From Lingula anatina (Eukaryota; Brachiopoda; Lingulata; Lingulida; Lingulidae): a DNA stretch of 64,000 bases. Of the stretch, positions 36,246 through 47,759 are shown piece after piece; within the stretch, counting starts at the first letter, position 1; every line of letters starts with the position of its first letter. Under the pieces are notes generated by a model, which saw nothing but the letters and a program-made list of their open reading frames with translations, was not told the origin of the DNA and did no database searches. The translations under genes and the position numbers were made by a program. The stretch lies in the NCBI RefSeq assembly GCF_001039355.2, contig NW_019775558.1:186001-250000 (forward strand), given 5' to 3'.

Positions 36246-36524
36246 AGAGTATGTAAGTTACATGTACATCCTCTTTTCAGGAGCTGTAATGACTTTTGGA
36301 CAAAGAAAATTACTTCAGCTAGCCTAATTGACATGTTTACCATCTCTGTCACATGGAACTTAACGTGGGAGATTAAATATAACCTTCCCAAAGCAGACAC
36401 GCTTCGGATCTAGGCGAGAAGTACTTGAAATAACGATTGATAGAGCATTGCCTTCATTTGTTGAATGCTCAGTTATGGCTTTGTACTATCGTTATCACAA
36501 GTTTGTTTATAATGACGTTACGAA

Positions 36525-36757
36525 AATAAATATAATGAAAACAAATATGTTCAGTCCTTACATTGTAACTAATTTTGACTGAGCGAGAGCGAATTATTTT
36601 TGTATAAGTTCTGTAAATCTTAATTTTATAAGAAATAGATGGATAATGTGTCACATTCTGTTTTTTTCTTATGTATTGTTATTTGGCAAAAAAGTTTTTG
36701 TGTTTTTCAATTTATTTAAAAGGTTTGAGTGACAGATATGTCGATTGGAGAAATAAA
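36525..36757 (+). terminator. Candidate AOPEP polyadenylation signals
   Basis: AATAAA at 36525-36530 and 36752-36757, 625-860 bases after the stop codon. Either could end the transcript. Confidence 0.45.
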
Positions 36758-36850
36758 ATATAAACGAAATAAGCCCATAAATGAAATGCGCTACGGAGCT
36801 ATTTCTTTATCGAATTCCCGGTGAATTTTATTATGGCCAAAGGAACTAAT

Positions 36851-36987
36851 TTTATCTAGTTTCCCAATGTCTATCGCATGACACAATAATGTTAAAGAAA
36901 AGTGCAAGTGACTAAAGGAAACAATCCGCAGTTTATCTAGTTTCCCAATGTCTATCGCATGACACAATAATGTTAAAGAAAAGTGCA
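36851..36987. repeat. Two-copy tandem repeat, 81-bp period
   Basis: A 56-base segment starting TTTATCTAGTTTCCCAATG occurs at 36851 and 36932, separated by about 25 unlike bases. Confidence 0.93.
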
Positions 36988-37363
36988 TAACGCAAGCAAT
37001 TTGTTTTGTTCTATATGTACTACCATTGCCTAATTCCACTTGAAGCTGGTATACGGTCTTTTTTGTGCAATAATAAACCATGAAGTAGCTTCAAAGATGG
37101 TAAACATGGCCCCAACAGTATTCAGTGAAAAATTGAATCGTTAAAAAAACATCCTGTCGTTTGTAATGAACGAAAACAGTACTTGGTTAAAAAAACGATG
37201 TTCAGAAAGTATGCACAGGAAGGTTGGGCGTGAATAAAAATCTCTCGAGTTTTTCTCTTCCATGTTTGAACCTAGTCTACAAGATAAGAGTGGCAACAGG
37301 CGATGTTGGTATTTTACCCTGTGAGATATAATGTACCACCTATAACATACCACTGCAATATAT

Positions 37364-37621
37364 GAGCTCATTCCCAACGAAACTATCGTTCTACGTAGAT
37401 CGGGGGGGGGGGGGGGGGACTTTCGCTGAATGCAGTCAGATAAACAGATTAACACGCCCGCCTCCTTCAAGCGTTGAGTAGCATACAGAAAAGCTGGTGA
37501 TTATACAAGTGCATTGAAAACGAGGAGGCATGTAAATCTGTTGAACTGTCAGCATTCAGTGAAAGTTCCCGCTGAGTTAAATCGATCTACGTAGAACCAT
37601 AATTTCATTGGGAATGAGACC
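37364..37621. mobile_element. Long palindromic MITE, family E
   Basis: Left end GAGCTCATTCCCAACGAAAC, right end read inwards GGTCTCATTCCCAATGAAAT. Both arms continue through TTCTACGTAGATCG and GAATGC. The 3-bp target duplication is TAT on both sides. 258 bp with an 18-G tract in the left arm and no gene. Confidence 0.85.
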
Positions 37622-40058
37622 TATAATTACGAAGGACAACTACTACTGTATTCACAGATGGACAAAACTGACGAAGAGTACCCTTTGAGATGCATTGTAT
37701 AATTATCAAAAACGGGAGATTTGCATATACTTTCTAAGTTTTACCACTCTTGGTTCGCTAAAAACTGTTTAACATCCATGTACACTAACTTCAAACGCGT
37801 GTTGCCAAGAATTGACAGAACAATGTAAGGGACAAAATTTGTGCCAGTGATTCTTTTAATTGCTACTCTGTGATGTTTGCGTTACACTGGCAACTTCGTC
37901 GCAAAATTAAAACTGTCATGATTATACTCTCTTGTTGCTTCATTTTCTAAGAGCGGATTGTGTGACGTGTTCACATTTTTCACACCCATTTCCAATGGAA
38001 ATGACACCGCCATTGATTGTTTTGTGGGAACTTTGCTCACACTTAGCTAGGTGCGTGAATCCACAGGTTAATGTATGTAGTCTAAATTGAAAAGTGCAGT
38101 TTTAGAAATATTCAGTATTATTTGTTTTGTTCTGGAAAAACATTGTTCTGGCTCAAAAGCTAGATGTTATATGTTTTCTCTTGATTTATCAGTTTTGTTC
38201 TTTCAGTCCCATATTGATAAAAAAAAACGACTTCCGATTTTTTTTTTAATTTAATTTTATTATTTTTGTTTTGGTAGTAGTTGTTGTTTGCAATAGATGG
38301 ATTCTATTACACGTATATTCTCTGCAACTTTACAACGTGGTTCTACTTACAAAGAGGATTTTTATTTTCTTCAGAAGAAAAATGCCTGATTCTGATAAGC
38401 AATAAGCACCTCCCCCTCATTTTGATCGCGAATCCGCCTGTGGTATTCCAATAAACCACTCCATAAAGTAGTGGCATAATACAAAAAGGCAACCAGCCGA
38501 GAGAGGTCGATTAGATTGATGAAGTGTCACCTATATCAATGATATAAGACGTGAGGAATATCCGCTGTTGAAAAAACGTGTCTTCACCAACAGATCAGCC
38601 TCATCTCCTGAGATAATCTTGTCAAACCTAGCCTCATGACTGTTTTGTCTCCGAGATTATCGTTTTATTACACTGTAGTTATGACAAATATGATTCGTTC
38701 ATGCAGGGGTGCTGGCACTTAGGTTTTCTATCCGCCGGTTGAAGTGTGGGATTAGAATGAATAATGAAAGTAATGGGTTAGAGGGTTATCGTTATATTCA
38801 ATATTCATTTGCATTATAAAACTATATTTTTTAACAAAGTAAAATATATATATTCTTATGTGTATCGGTATTTTATCTGAATAATCCTTATCGCGTACAA
38901 ATTAAAAGAGATTTAGCCATAGTAACATAATTTTTTAACTGAATCTCTGATGATTTGATTAAATTATGTATTTGATCAGATGTATAAAGCTTTAAGATAT
39001 CCAAGGATGATAGTGGACGCTTGGTTAACTATCCCATCGCTTGGTTGCCCCACCTACTTTTTACCGAACTAAAACTTTGCACAGCCTTTTACGTCTATTG
39101 AATTTATCACTAATACATTTTGTGTGCTAATGGGTGACGAGGTTAGAGATTAAGTGCACAACCAGAGGAATGCACGAATAGAGTTTGAACAGTGCAAAAT
39201 GGAAGTGTCAGAAAAAATTACTTTTAATACACAGTTTAGAAAAATATTTCGGAAACGACATATATCCGACGCACGCTGTTACTGCAGCGGAAATACAAAT
39301 TGTATGTGATAGCAAAAAGATCATTTTCAAAGATGATATATTACTTTTTTGTGCTTCATAATTTTTAATTATATTTTGCAAGCTCTTTTATTTTATTTAC
39401 CAACACCACAAACATTCTGTATCATTGTGGGGATAAACATTACATACGGATGAGACCACAAGGAACTAAACCTAAATGCTATTACGAAGCAAAAAAGAAA
39501 AAAAGATAGCATGAGGACAGTAGCAGATTAGGATTTTGCAAGATGAGGCACAAGGATGAAAAACAAATAATATTAATAAGTAGATGAGGACAGTTTAACG
39601 ATGAAAAAAGTAATTAGTATTGCCAAGGCTAGCTCGCAAAAATGTTATGTGGGGAGGGAGAAAGGAAAGAAGTGGGGTACATGTACGGACCTGAGCAGGG
39701 TAAAATTATGCAGGGATTATATTTGTACCTAACCGTCTAAGATTACATTTAGGGTAAATATTATAAAACATGGACTATTATCGAGTGAGAAAATCATCGC
39801 ATAGAATATCCACCATTCAATCACTGATTTTGAATCTGTTGCTGTTTGTCTTAATAATAAAACGCGCAAAATGAAATAAAATATATAATCCAAACAATCA
39901 AGATAAAACATGACTTAATAAGCATTTTAAAAATAAGGCTTTTAATCTTTTTATGAATGTATACTATTAGAACATAGACATTCATTTTTTAGTTCGTGGA
40001 CTTCGGTACAACGTGGAATATCATGATATGAGATCACAATGACAGCTTTTTTCGTTCT
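37622..40058. other. Intergenic DNA without a supported gene
   Basis: Lies between the AOPEP 3' end and the presumed 3' end of the minus-strand peptide gene. No splice chain, family match or RNA gene seen. Confidence 0.55.
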
Positions 40059-40064
40059 TTTATT
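40059..40064 (-). terminator. Candidate polyadenylation signal of the six-cysteine precursor gene
   Basis: AATAAA on the minus strand about 700 bases after the stop codon. Confidence 0.3.
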
Positions 40065-40757
40065 TAACATTTTGGTGGAGTTGACCTTCATTCTTTTCCA
40101 TTTAAATCGAATCGGTGGAATTCCATGTCTGCTAGGCACAGATCCTATAAAAGATTTTGTGCTAGTATGATGAAAAGGTGCCCAAAATGGTTGCACTAAT
40201 AGACATTGGGAAGTTTTAACAGATAAAATGTGTATTTTTAATACAAATTACGCAAAAAGTGACTCACTAGTAACACAATTTAAATGAATTGCCATCAAAC
40301 ATACAGTTGTAAGAGGAAAACCAAAAAGAAATCGTTTTCGCTTATTTTTTTAAAAATCTTGTACAAACATTTTGAAAAAGAGACAAAGTTATAATCATCT
40401 CCTTTGAAAGCGATAAAAAGACCAGGTGCCCCCGATACTGAGAAGACATTTTACTTATAAAGCGCATCTCCAGTATAGAACGTTGAAAAGTTCCTTCATA
40501 AATTTGATCATCGATACAGTACAAGTTCAAATGACAGTGCATTTTGGTTAAGAATGTTTGAAGTAATTCCGGCTTATCCGAAATAGCAATTTGACATCCC
40601 AATGAATACAAGTCCATGACTTAAAAAGGTGAGGTCTTTCCTTTCAAAACACCCAAAGCTTTTCGTCGTTGACACCAATCCCAAGTAGCCAAGTAGGCGG
40701 TTAGCCAAAACGGTTATCCAATACTGATGGTTAGTGATGAAAAAACCAATGGTGGCA

Positions 40758-40909
40758 CTAATAAGTCGCATTCAGTTCCAGAGGCGCTTCCTTAATATAT
40801 GTGCATCTGTCGATACACGTCTTGTGTAGCACTAAACATTCATGTACATAGGTGCTGGCACTCTTGACGCAGTAGACGAAGAGAGGGTTGCACACTTTCT
40901 GCAGGCATT
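40758..40909 (-). CDS. Precursor exon 4: six-cysteine domain
   Basis: Acceptor CATTCAG; 49 codons then TAG. Starts CLQKVCNPLFVYC and contains CIDRC; ends in LELNATY. All six cysteines of the mature region are in this exon. Confidence 0.7.
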
Positions 40910-41694
40910 CTGAATGAAAGATATGGAAAAGATGCTTATCGAATATTTTTTGTAAAATTATTCAAAATACGAGTTTAAGTGCGCGCCCTTGACACAGGGG
41001 TTGAACAATAAGAATAGAATAACATTTAGACAATACTTAAAAGTAAACAAATTAATATCAAGTTGAAACGTATGCTTGTTTTACGTTAAGGTTAGAAAAG
41101 TGGTACAGTTTATGAAGATTTAATTAAAGAAAAAAAAAAAACAAGTATCCGTAGTCAGAAAAGTCAAGTGCAAATACTCGTACATCTGTGCTGGGTGTTA
41201 TTAAAACAACTGGATTGTGGGTAATAAAGGAATACATAACCTCCTTAATCAGTTCTCGAGGAGAGGTTAAAACCCATGCGTCTGACAATCAGAAATAAGA
41301 ACCAGGTTAAAAACAAGTTGGTAATTGATTTTGTTTCATTCATTTTACATTGCAGGCTAATTACGATTACGCACAGGCACTTTTCGACCATGTACGTGGG
41401 CCGATTTGAAATTCAGTTGTTTTCTATGTCCTGGCACCATGTTTAATGAAGATTCTTATGATTCAGTGTAACGTGGATACAGTACCTTCCATACCGGTAT
41501 TCTCTAGGGTCGCCTCATTTGCCTCAGTCTGTAGGTGTGTCGTGACAGATTTTTTGGTCCACCAAGCTAGAAAAAGAAGTGTTAAGTCTGTTAAGTATTA
41601 AAGCGACCGCTGAGATGAATCGTGCCAAGTGAGGACGACCTAGCTTTAATGGAAATACAAATTAAGTGAATACACGCCATGATCTCAACTTATA

Positions 41695-41766
<72 letters not shown>

Positions 41767-44700
41767 CGTTACGTTTTTAAAAATATGCTATCAGATATGA
41801 GGTTGCCTTTTACATTGATGATATATTCAGCAAAATGTGAAGCGTTAAATTGTTTTATAAAAAGCGTCATAAAATTACATATTGTAAGACGCAGTGACGC
41901 AAAATGTTTCTCTTGCACTTACCGTTGCCTTTTGCATATTCGTTTGACGGCCATCTTTTAGATTTCATTTGGATTTCTGACTGAGGAGCTTCGTCATTGG
42001 ATAATATTTGTAATGATTCAAAATATCCAGGAAGCGCCTTTCCATATGCACCTGAATAAAAGAGAATTTTTTATGAAAAAGTAGGCAAGACAAAACTGAT
42101 GAGTTGATTAACGAGAAAACAGAGTAGAGCGACAAATAACATTACTATCTTTGTATTCTAACGAGCATAGCAGCTTTTTGTGGAAATGCCTTATCCCATG
42201 CGGACATTCTATAGTATGAAAACAACAACAGTAAGGTTTTCCAGGGCTCACTTGTAAATTTCTTACCAAACCCATAATAAATGCATTTTTCATTCGATAA
42301 ATAGACGCGAAAATAAAATTTGATTTCCTCAAAATAAAAATCGGTCGCACTTGTTAACCAACTTATCAATTTTGTCTAGCCTAATGTATTTTCTTACAAG
42401 TGTTCCCTTTTAAAATGTAATGGAACCAAAGTAGATATATTGTCTAAAATTGCATTATGCTATTTGCTCTTAAGCTATGAAGTGAGCCGTAACATCTTCA
42501 ACACTGCATGGGCAGAATTATTGCCTACTCGTATTTTTATAGTAGAATTTTTAGAAATTGACGGCAGTGGTGCGTAGCCTAATACGTAGCATAAAATACA
42601 CCGTTTTTCCGAACTGAAACTTTTCAATTTCACGCCGAACAAAGGGATTCCCCTTTGTTTATTGTGTTTTCAATTGACTATTGGTGTCAAGGGGATCGCG
42701 TCATTAAGGTTCGGATAGGCAAAATGATGCGTTTTAGATTCGATGACCGGTTTCATTGTTAAAGAAGAATTAAGATGGCACAATTATGTGGCACTCGAGG
42801 TATCATGTTGTCGCTAATCACCTCAATACACGAACACCGTCTGTGAACGCGGAATACTGAATACCGTGAAACAGTGGCAAGGTTCTTGCTTTGAAATCCC
42901 ATTATATTGCCCATAATGTCAGCACTTGGAGATGTATGTTATACAGTTTAAAAGAATCCTACTAACGAACATCGCAAATATCATTAAGTACAATTAAGTG
43001 AGATGTATCAAATCGCGTTCAATTTTACATTTGTTTACAAATGCTGTTTTTAAATAAAGCAACATCAGTGAAGAAACACCATGTCTAATAGGCCATCGAT
43101 CGTTCTGATATCAATTAGCGCTATTGCCCTAATACAAACTATTCACTTACACAAGCAGACTGCTGAAATAAGGCACAATAAAGAAATCATTGTCTTTAAA
43201 TGTCGTGTTGATATTTTAATTGTAATTGTTTTCATTTCTTGTAATAAAGCATAGTATAAAACTTTTATGTTTGATAAACACAATATAATATGAATGTTAG
43301 CAAATATAGCATAATATGCAGTGAATATAGGGTAATCTTTAAAATTTGCACGTAAATGTTCGGATTCACCTATCGACAATACGTTTCACGTCTTTACATA
43401 AATTGCAGCAGTTTGGCGAGCGCATGTATCAGCTATCGTGCTATCACCATTATTCGTATCCATCTTTCCGTTTTAACTCGTGCATAAAGGTATTGAATTT
43501 GTTGCTGGATTGCTGGTAGATCAGAATAATGCAATGTTTGTGAAAATTATTCAAGGACGGATGCCAGAAGATATTTGGTTTGAACTTGCTGCGATACATG
43601 CCATGGCGATCGTTGCACGGATTTTACAATGGTTGGGCTAGTGCTGTGGTTTAAGTATTTTAAAATCGATTGTCCAGTTTACAGAAAGCGTGTTCACCGC
43701 ATCGTACACTCACGCCCATAGGAAGCCCACGCCCCTTTTTAAGATCCATGTGTTTTCTACATACGCATAGATGGTTGCTCAGAACAACTGAACACATTTT
43801 ATTCAAAGCATTTAAAATTGCAAAAAATATATAAGTCGGTTGATGCATAAATTTATCCCCAATCACCAATGCTCTCACCATTTAACTGGCGACCGCGTTA
43901 TTGAAAAAAAGTGTGATCCACAATATTACTCACGAAAAAGAACAAATGCGTTTGTCTAAGATTCACCGTGGAAATCCGAGCATAGCGCTCGGATACTAAG
44001 ACTAACTACAGGCACGAGTGGTTTATGTTATATGCCAAGTCTCAATTTTAACAAAGTTCCAATAAAACATACTCCAATTTTATATCAGATAACGTCATGG
44101 ATCTATTTTGTCATTTAATACACATTTTGCAGTGAAATGGAGCCTTTCCCTTGCCAAATTTCATACGTAAACTTCATGTTTCTTCCTTATGAGTAGGTAA
44201 TTGGTGTGCTTTTAAGAAGCTTTTCCAGTGATAAAACATTTTTGTTCATGGTAGGCGCCTTATTCCTGTGCATTTGCAGTTATTGTGTTTTATTTAAGCG
44301 CAAAAATCAATGGTTAAATGAATTAGATTTCAGCTGTTTCACTGATTTCTAAACATGAAACACGACGTTAACAAAGCACGGGTCGGAAGCGCGCTTGGTC
44401 GTATCCAATTGATGTAGTGTAAATGTGCCGCCGGTAAAACACGTCTTGAGCCCCACATAAGAACAAGAATTGCAGGTGTTAAAACAGTTAGATATGTACA
44501 AAGACATTTATAAAAGATGATGAATGGGCAAATGAACTTGTTTCTGTGGCATAGAAATCAATCATGGTTAATCACAACTTTTTTTTAATTTGAAAAGAAC
44601 AACCTTTCACGGTTATTTTCGCAAGCGACACAAAATTGTTATACGGTGTATTTTCTTCTTGTTGTGGGGCAAATTAAGTAAGAACTTTTTGTAACTACTT

Positions 44701-45735
44701 TATGAGACAGATGGAATATTTTTAATTGTCTAGTCTTTAGTTTATTTTGATACAATTTAAAACATATTCTTTCAAAGACTTTGCATGATCCTCTGAGGTC
44801 ACAGTAACAATCAGGGCCTTTCCAAGAGCCAAACTGAACTACTTTAAGTGTCGCACGGCCAGTTCCATACAAATCAACTATCTCCTCATGTTGACACTGG
44901 TCTAGCCGGGATCGCCACCCCTGCAGACCACGAGTAACGTCCTGTGTCATTCTTCTGCAAATACCCGAGCCAAGGAGCCTTTTCCACTAAGGCTCCATTC
45001 AGAATAGGGGACTAACTAGTCCGAGGGTCAAATATGGCGACCCACTACAAAGCTTGCCGTCTAATCCGCTAATACCGCTAATAGACACTGAATAGATATC
45101 CCATGGAGAAGTATTCAAGTGGGTCGGCCATATTTGAACCTCGGACTAGTTAGTCCCCTATTCTGAATGGGGTCTAAGTCTAAAGAACTTTTGATATTCT
45201 CAGACAGCCACAATCGTAGAGCCGACGCTTCCAAGCTAGGTCTAAGAGCTTTTAAGAATCATTAGCCTTAAACAGATGGATTGGATATATCTAAGTGGGC
45301 TGTTGTCATAACTGATAATAAAAATCATTGTCAGCACAATCACAATTTGCTCTATGAGCTTAGGTAAGACAGAAAAAAAGGGGTAAGGGGTATGTTAGAG
45401 TCTTTGTGAAACATGTTCTATATTGGCTAAGATTTTAGCTCTTTGTTGGCCCTAGATTCAGCTCAAAAGGGTAGACCACTTAAAATCATAACAGGATTCT
45501 CAGTATGCAGTTGTGTGTACTCGTCTCCATAAAAGGAGTTATTTTAATTGGACTGAGTAATTTTTAACGAAGGTACCAATAAGTGATATGGCATTGCCCC
45601 TTGCTCTAATCCTGAGCTACTGTGGTTTTATTAGAATAATGTTAATAATGTTGCACGTAAGTACATACCTTGAATGAACATCAGTGTTGCAACTGTGATC
45701 ACTATAACATGCACCACAGATAATGGTAGATCCAT
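40758..45735 (-). CDS. Secreted precursor with dibasic sites and a six-cysteine domain (four coding exons)
   Basis: Spliced CDS on the minus strand: 45735-45669, 42051-41923, 41566-41495 (or -41486), 40909-40758, with a 5' UTR exon ending at 47184. All introns are phase 1 with good consensus sites. The product is 139 aa (142 with the longer exon 3). Residues 1-22 are MDLPLSVVHVIVITVATLMF-IQ, a typical signal peptide. Residues 24-55 form an acidic/neutral propeptide ending in KSKR. WPSNEYAKGNAWWT (56-69) lies between KR and KK, so convertase cleavage could free it; it has no amidation Gly. The C-terminal part has six cysteines spaced C-X4-C-X6-C-X10-C-X6-C-X3-C (91-125) and one sequon, NAT. 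I do not recognise the family: it could be a neuropeptide or peptide hormone, a small secreted defence protein or a matrix protein. No single exon is long enough to be found as an open frame. Confidence 0.7.
41486..41566 (-). CDS. Precursor exon 3, two possible donors
   Basis: Acceptor TTTCTAG. Encodes WWTKKSVTTHLQTEANEATL and ENT. Donors GTATGG (exon end 41495) and GTACTG (exon end 41486) are both phase 1 and differ by three codons. Confidence 0.62.
41697..41763. repeat. Compound CT/TA microsatellite
   Basis: (CT)n followed by (TA)n, in precursor intron 3 upstream of exon 3 in transcript order. Confidence 0.95.
41923..42051 (-). CDS. Precursor exon 2: propeptide and first dibasic site
   Basis: Acceptor TTATTCAG, donor GTAAGT. 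42 full codons, AYGKALPGYFESLQILSNDE to KSKRWPSNEYAKGN. Confidence 0.7.
43151..43190 (-). CDS. Possible alternative first exon 1b: second signal peptide
   Basis: ATG at 43190 encodes MISLLCLISAVCL plus one base, then the donor GTAAGT. Phase 1 matches precursor exon 2, giving Cys-Ala-Tyr-Gly at the join. The frame is open upstream, so the transcript start is unknown. Could be chance. Confidence 0.35.
44639..44956 (-). other. Possible coding fragment
   Basis: The minus strand is open for 103 codons. The first ~65 are more GC-rich than the surroundings and look coding (RSRLDQCQHEEIVDLYGTGR, GSWKGPDCYCDL). TATTTGCAG precedes the ATG. An AATAAA occurs within the downstream part. It lies about 35 bases from a MITE. 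It cannot be spliced in frame after exon 1a. Family unknown; it may be a gene relic. Confidence 0.22.
44991..45174. mobile_element. Palindromic MITE, family F
   Basis: Inverted arms of about 55 bases: GGCTCCATTCAGAATAGGGG on the left and GACCCCATTCAGAATAGGGG read from the right, both continuing through ACTAACTAGTCCGAGG. Flanked by TAA on both sides (44988-44990, 45175-45177), a 3-bp target duplication. 184 bp. Confidence 0.9.
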
Positions 45736-45747
45736 CAGCCTTATTCT
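45669..45747 (-). CDS. Precursor exon 1a: signal peptide
   Basis: Acceptor TTTTCAG, donor GTATGT. The ATG at 45735 is in GCTGATGG. Encodes 22 residues with a hydrophobic core, phase 1 at the end. The acceptor lies exactly at the edge of the 4-kb duplicated block. Confidence 0.68.
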
Positions 45748-46795
45748 CTGAAAATGAAATATAATCGAGTTTTGTGGTAAATTTGTATGGGGAATAACAC
45801 ATTGTCATTAAACAATTCGGAAAGGTTCACCTCAGACATGTTATAAAAATTAGACTACTCTGCCAAGTACTAGAACAGCCAGTAAAAGTACACATTGTAA
45901 GGGGGTAAAACTGTCTTATTTCTTAAGCTCTGCTGAAACTATTACCGCCAAACTTATGCAAAGTCTGATTTTCCTGATATTTGATTCTGCAAGCCCGACA
46001 TTCATGCACTAGAGACATATAAAAATGGTTCTGAATCTTTTAGAGGCGGTTTAACACGCCTGAGGAATAGTGATTGTATAGTTTTTGCCGACCCTAAAGT
46101 GAATTAACCAAATTAATTTGGATCGGCTCTGTAGCTGTTAATAGTGACTATAATGCGTTTTGGAGATGTCGGGCGTTAATTGCTCTCTTGTCAGCCGACC
46201 CCAAGGTAAGTTAGCTCAGTTACTTCATTACCTAAAAATGTTTCAAGCAACTTCACGTCTGTCTATGCATTCAAATGGTGTAGGGTATGTTACATGTGTT
46301 CTATTCTAGACCACATTCTAGTGCATAGTTTAGACCAGTTATGAAAAATGTCTAGAATGCCTTAAAGCATTTGCTCGGGGTGAGATGTTGATTGCTTTCT
46401 AATTTGTTGGGTTCACAGCAAGTTTTCCAGTCAATTATGTTTCTGCTGGTTGTCATCCCTTAATTGTCAGATTACATTTCAGGCAAATCGGTTTCCTGTC
46501 TACCGCCTAGTTCATTTTCTCATATCTTAGTCTTATCACTTATCATCCAGCAATCTGTCTCCCTTTCTCCCACAATCAAGAAATGATTCAATTTGTATCT
46601 TGTATTTATCAATTAAATCAGGATTTATCTTTTCTTAAAATATCCGATATTGGGCAATGATTGACTTAAAATCAGATACATGGCATTTAGTCATGGCTTA
46701 TCAAGACCCACAGTGGGTTCCCCGTGTTTGTGATATCTCGTTTATAATTTGAATTGACGAATGAATCGCGCCCCCACTTGGGAAGAACCACTGAC

Positions 46796-46800
<5 letters not shown>

Positions 46801-46853
<53 letters not shown>
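46801..46853. repeat. Compound CT/CA microsatellite (copy 1)
   Basis: In intron 1 of the precursor gene; the other copy at 50769-50831 is longer. Confidence 0.95.
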
Positions 46854-46854
<1 letters not shown>

Positions 46855-47183
46855 TGAAATATCCGTAAAGAATTTATCTCTGTCTAAACCTCCCTTTCTC
46901 CACCCCTCCTCCGTCACTCTATAAACACGTAGGCCCTATACAGCAGAATGTTATTGCGTCCTGCCCCGCCTAGCACTGTCACGATTTTCTGTACAGTATA
47001 TCCAAAATGGATCACATTGCTTATTTTCATCGCACTGGGCGCTTAACTCTAGACTATCTCTAGATCATCTTTTGTCATGGAATGCTTTATTTTGGTCTCC
47101 TCCTACAGTATATTTTTTCAAACTAAATAACTGAAACTAAAGTTTATTTAACAATTTGAAATTTAGTATGATGATTCACTTAC

Positions 47184-47398
47184 CTGTTTCGTTCTTTTAC
47201 TGCCAATCATTTGATAATTCAATCCAAATCTTTAAAAGTTGTTTTACTTGAAATTGCTGTAGTAATCTCCACATGTAGTTCCTTTCAGAGCCTTTTTATT
47301 TTTTTATCTTCTATTGTTTTTCTGGGAAAGATATCAGTTTCTTGACTTTTGGCAACCTTTCAAACTGTGTGCTCTGGGCGCTCTCTTCTGCTTTCCCT
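47184..47398 (-). other. 5' UTR exon of the six-cysteine precursor gene
   Basis: Ends ACGAAACAG before the donor GTAAGTGAA. The TSS is placed about 30 bases after TATTTAAAG, so the upstream end is a guess. The second haplotype has the same exon ending at 51154. Confidence 0.5.
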
Positions 47399-47423
47399 GT
47401 TAGAGAGCATCAACTGCATCACT

Positions 47424-47462
47424 TTAAATACTGCCCAATAAAGTTGACTGTTGCCTAGCAAC
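47424..47462 (-). promoter_or_regulatory. TATA-like box and RFX X-box of the precursor gene
   Basis: GTTGCCTAGCAAC (47450-47462) is a near-ideal X-box for RFX factors. A CCAAT-type element (ATTGG on the minus strand, near 47436) and TATTTAAAG (47424-47432) follow towards the exon. All are kept in the second copy (X-box 51420-51432). Confidence 0.55.
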
Positions 47463-47573
47463 CGTTTTGAGGCGCATTTTCGTCTCGCAACGCAGGCGGC
47501 CTACAACGCATTATATACAAAAGGTGTAAAAGGCCATCATACTCTCAAAAAACAATCGTTGTCTACTGAACAA

Positions 47574-47581
47574 TGACGTCA
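47574..47581. promoter_or_regulatory. Full palindromic CRE upstream of the precursor gene
   Basis: TGACGTCA, about 175 bases upstream of the presumed TSS, also present in the second copy at 51544-51551. Known as the binding site of CREB/ATF factors; activity here is inferred. Confidence 0.55.
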
Positions 47582-47759
47582 AGTTTTATAAAGTCGATAT
47601 TGGTCAGTTATTTATTAATTTTTTCTTTGTCTTGAAATGCATTTGTGTGATTTCATGAACATATAAAAGTATAACAATAGTTGTCACGTCGGTCCATTTT
47701 TTTGGTTAGCAAAAGTAGGTGGAGCATTCAAAACGGACCAGATTATCGAATTAACAAAT

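Noticed and set aside
35808-36400. Minus-strand frames over the AOPEP 3' end
   Set aside because: They read the tandem repeat and the CT/GT microsatellite on the opposite strand.
40342-40617. 91-codon minus-strand frame below the six-cysteine gene
   Set aside because: Lies in the presumed 3' UTR, no motif, no splice context.
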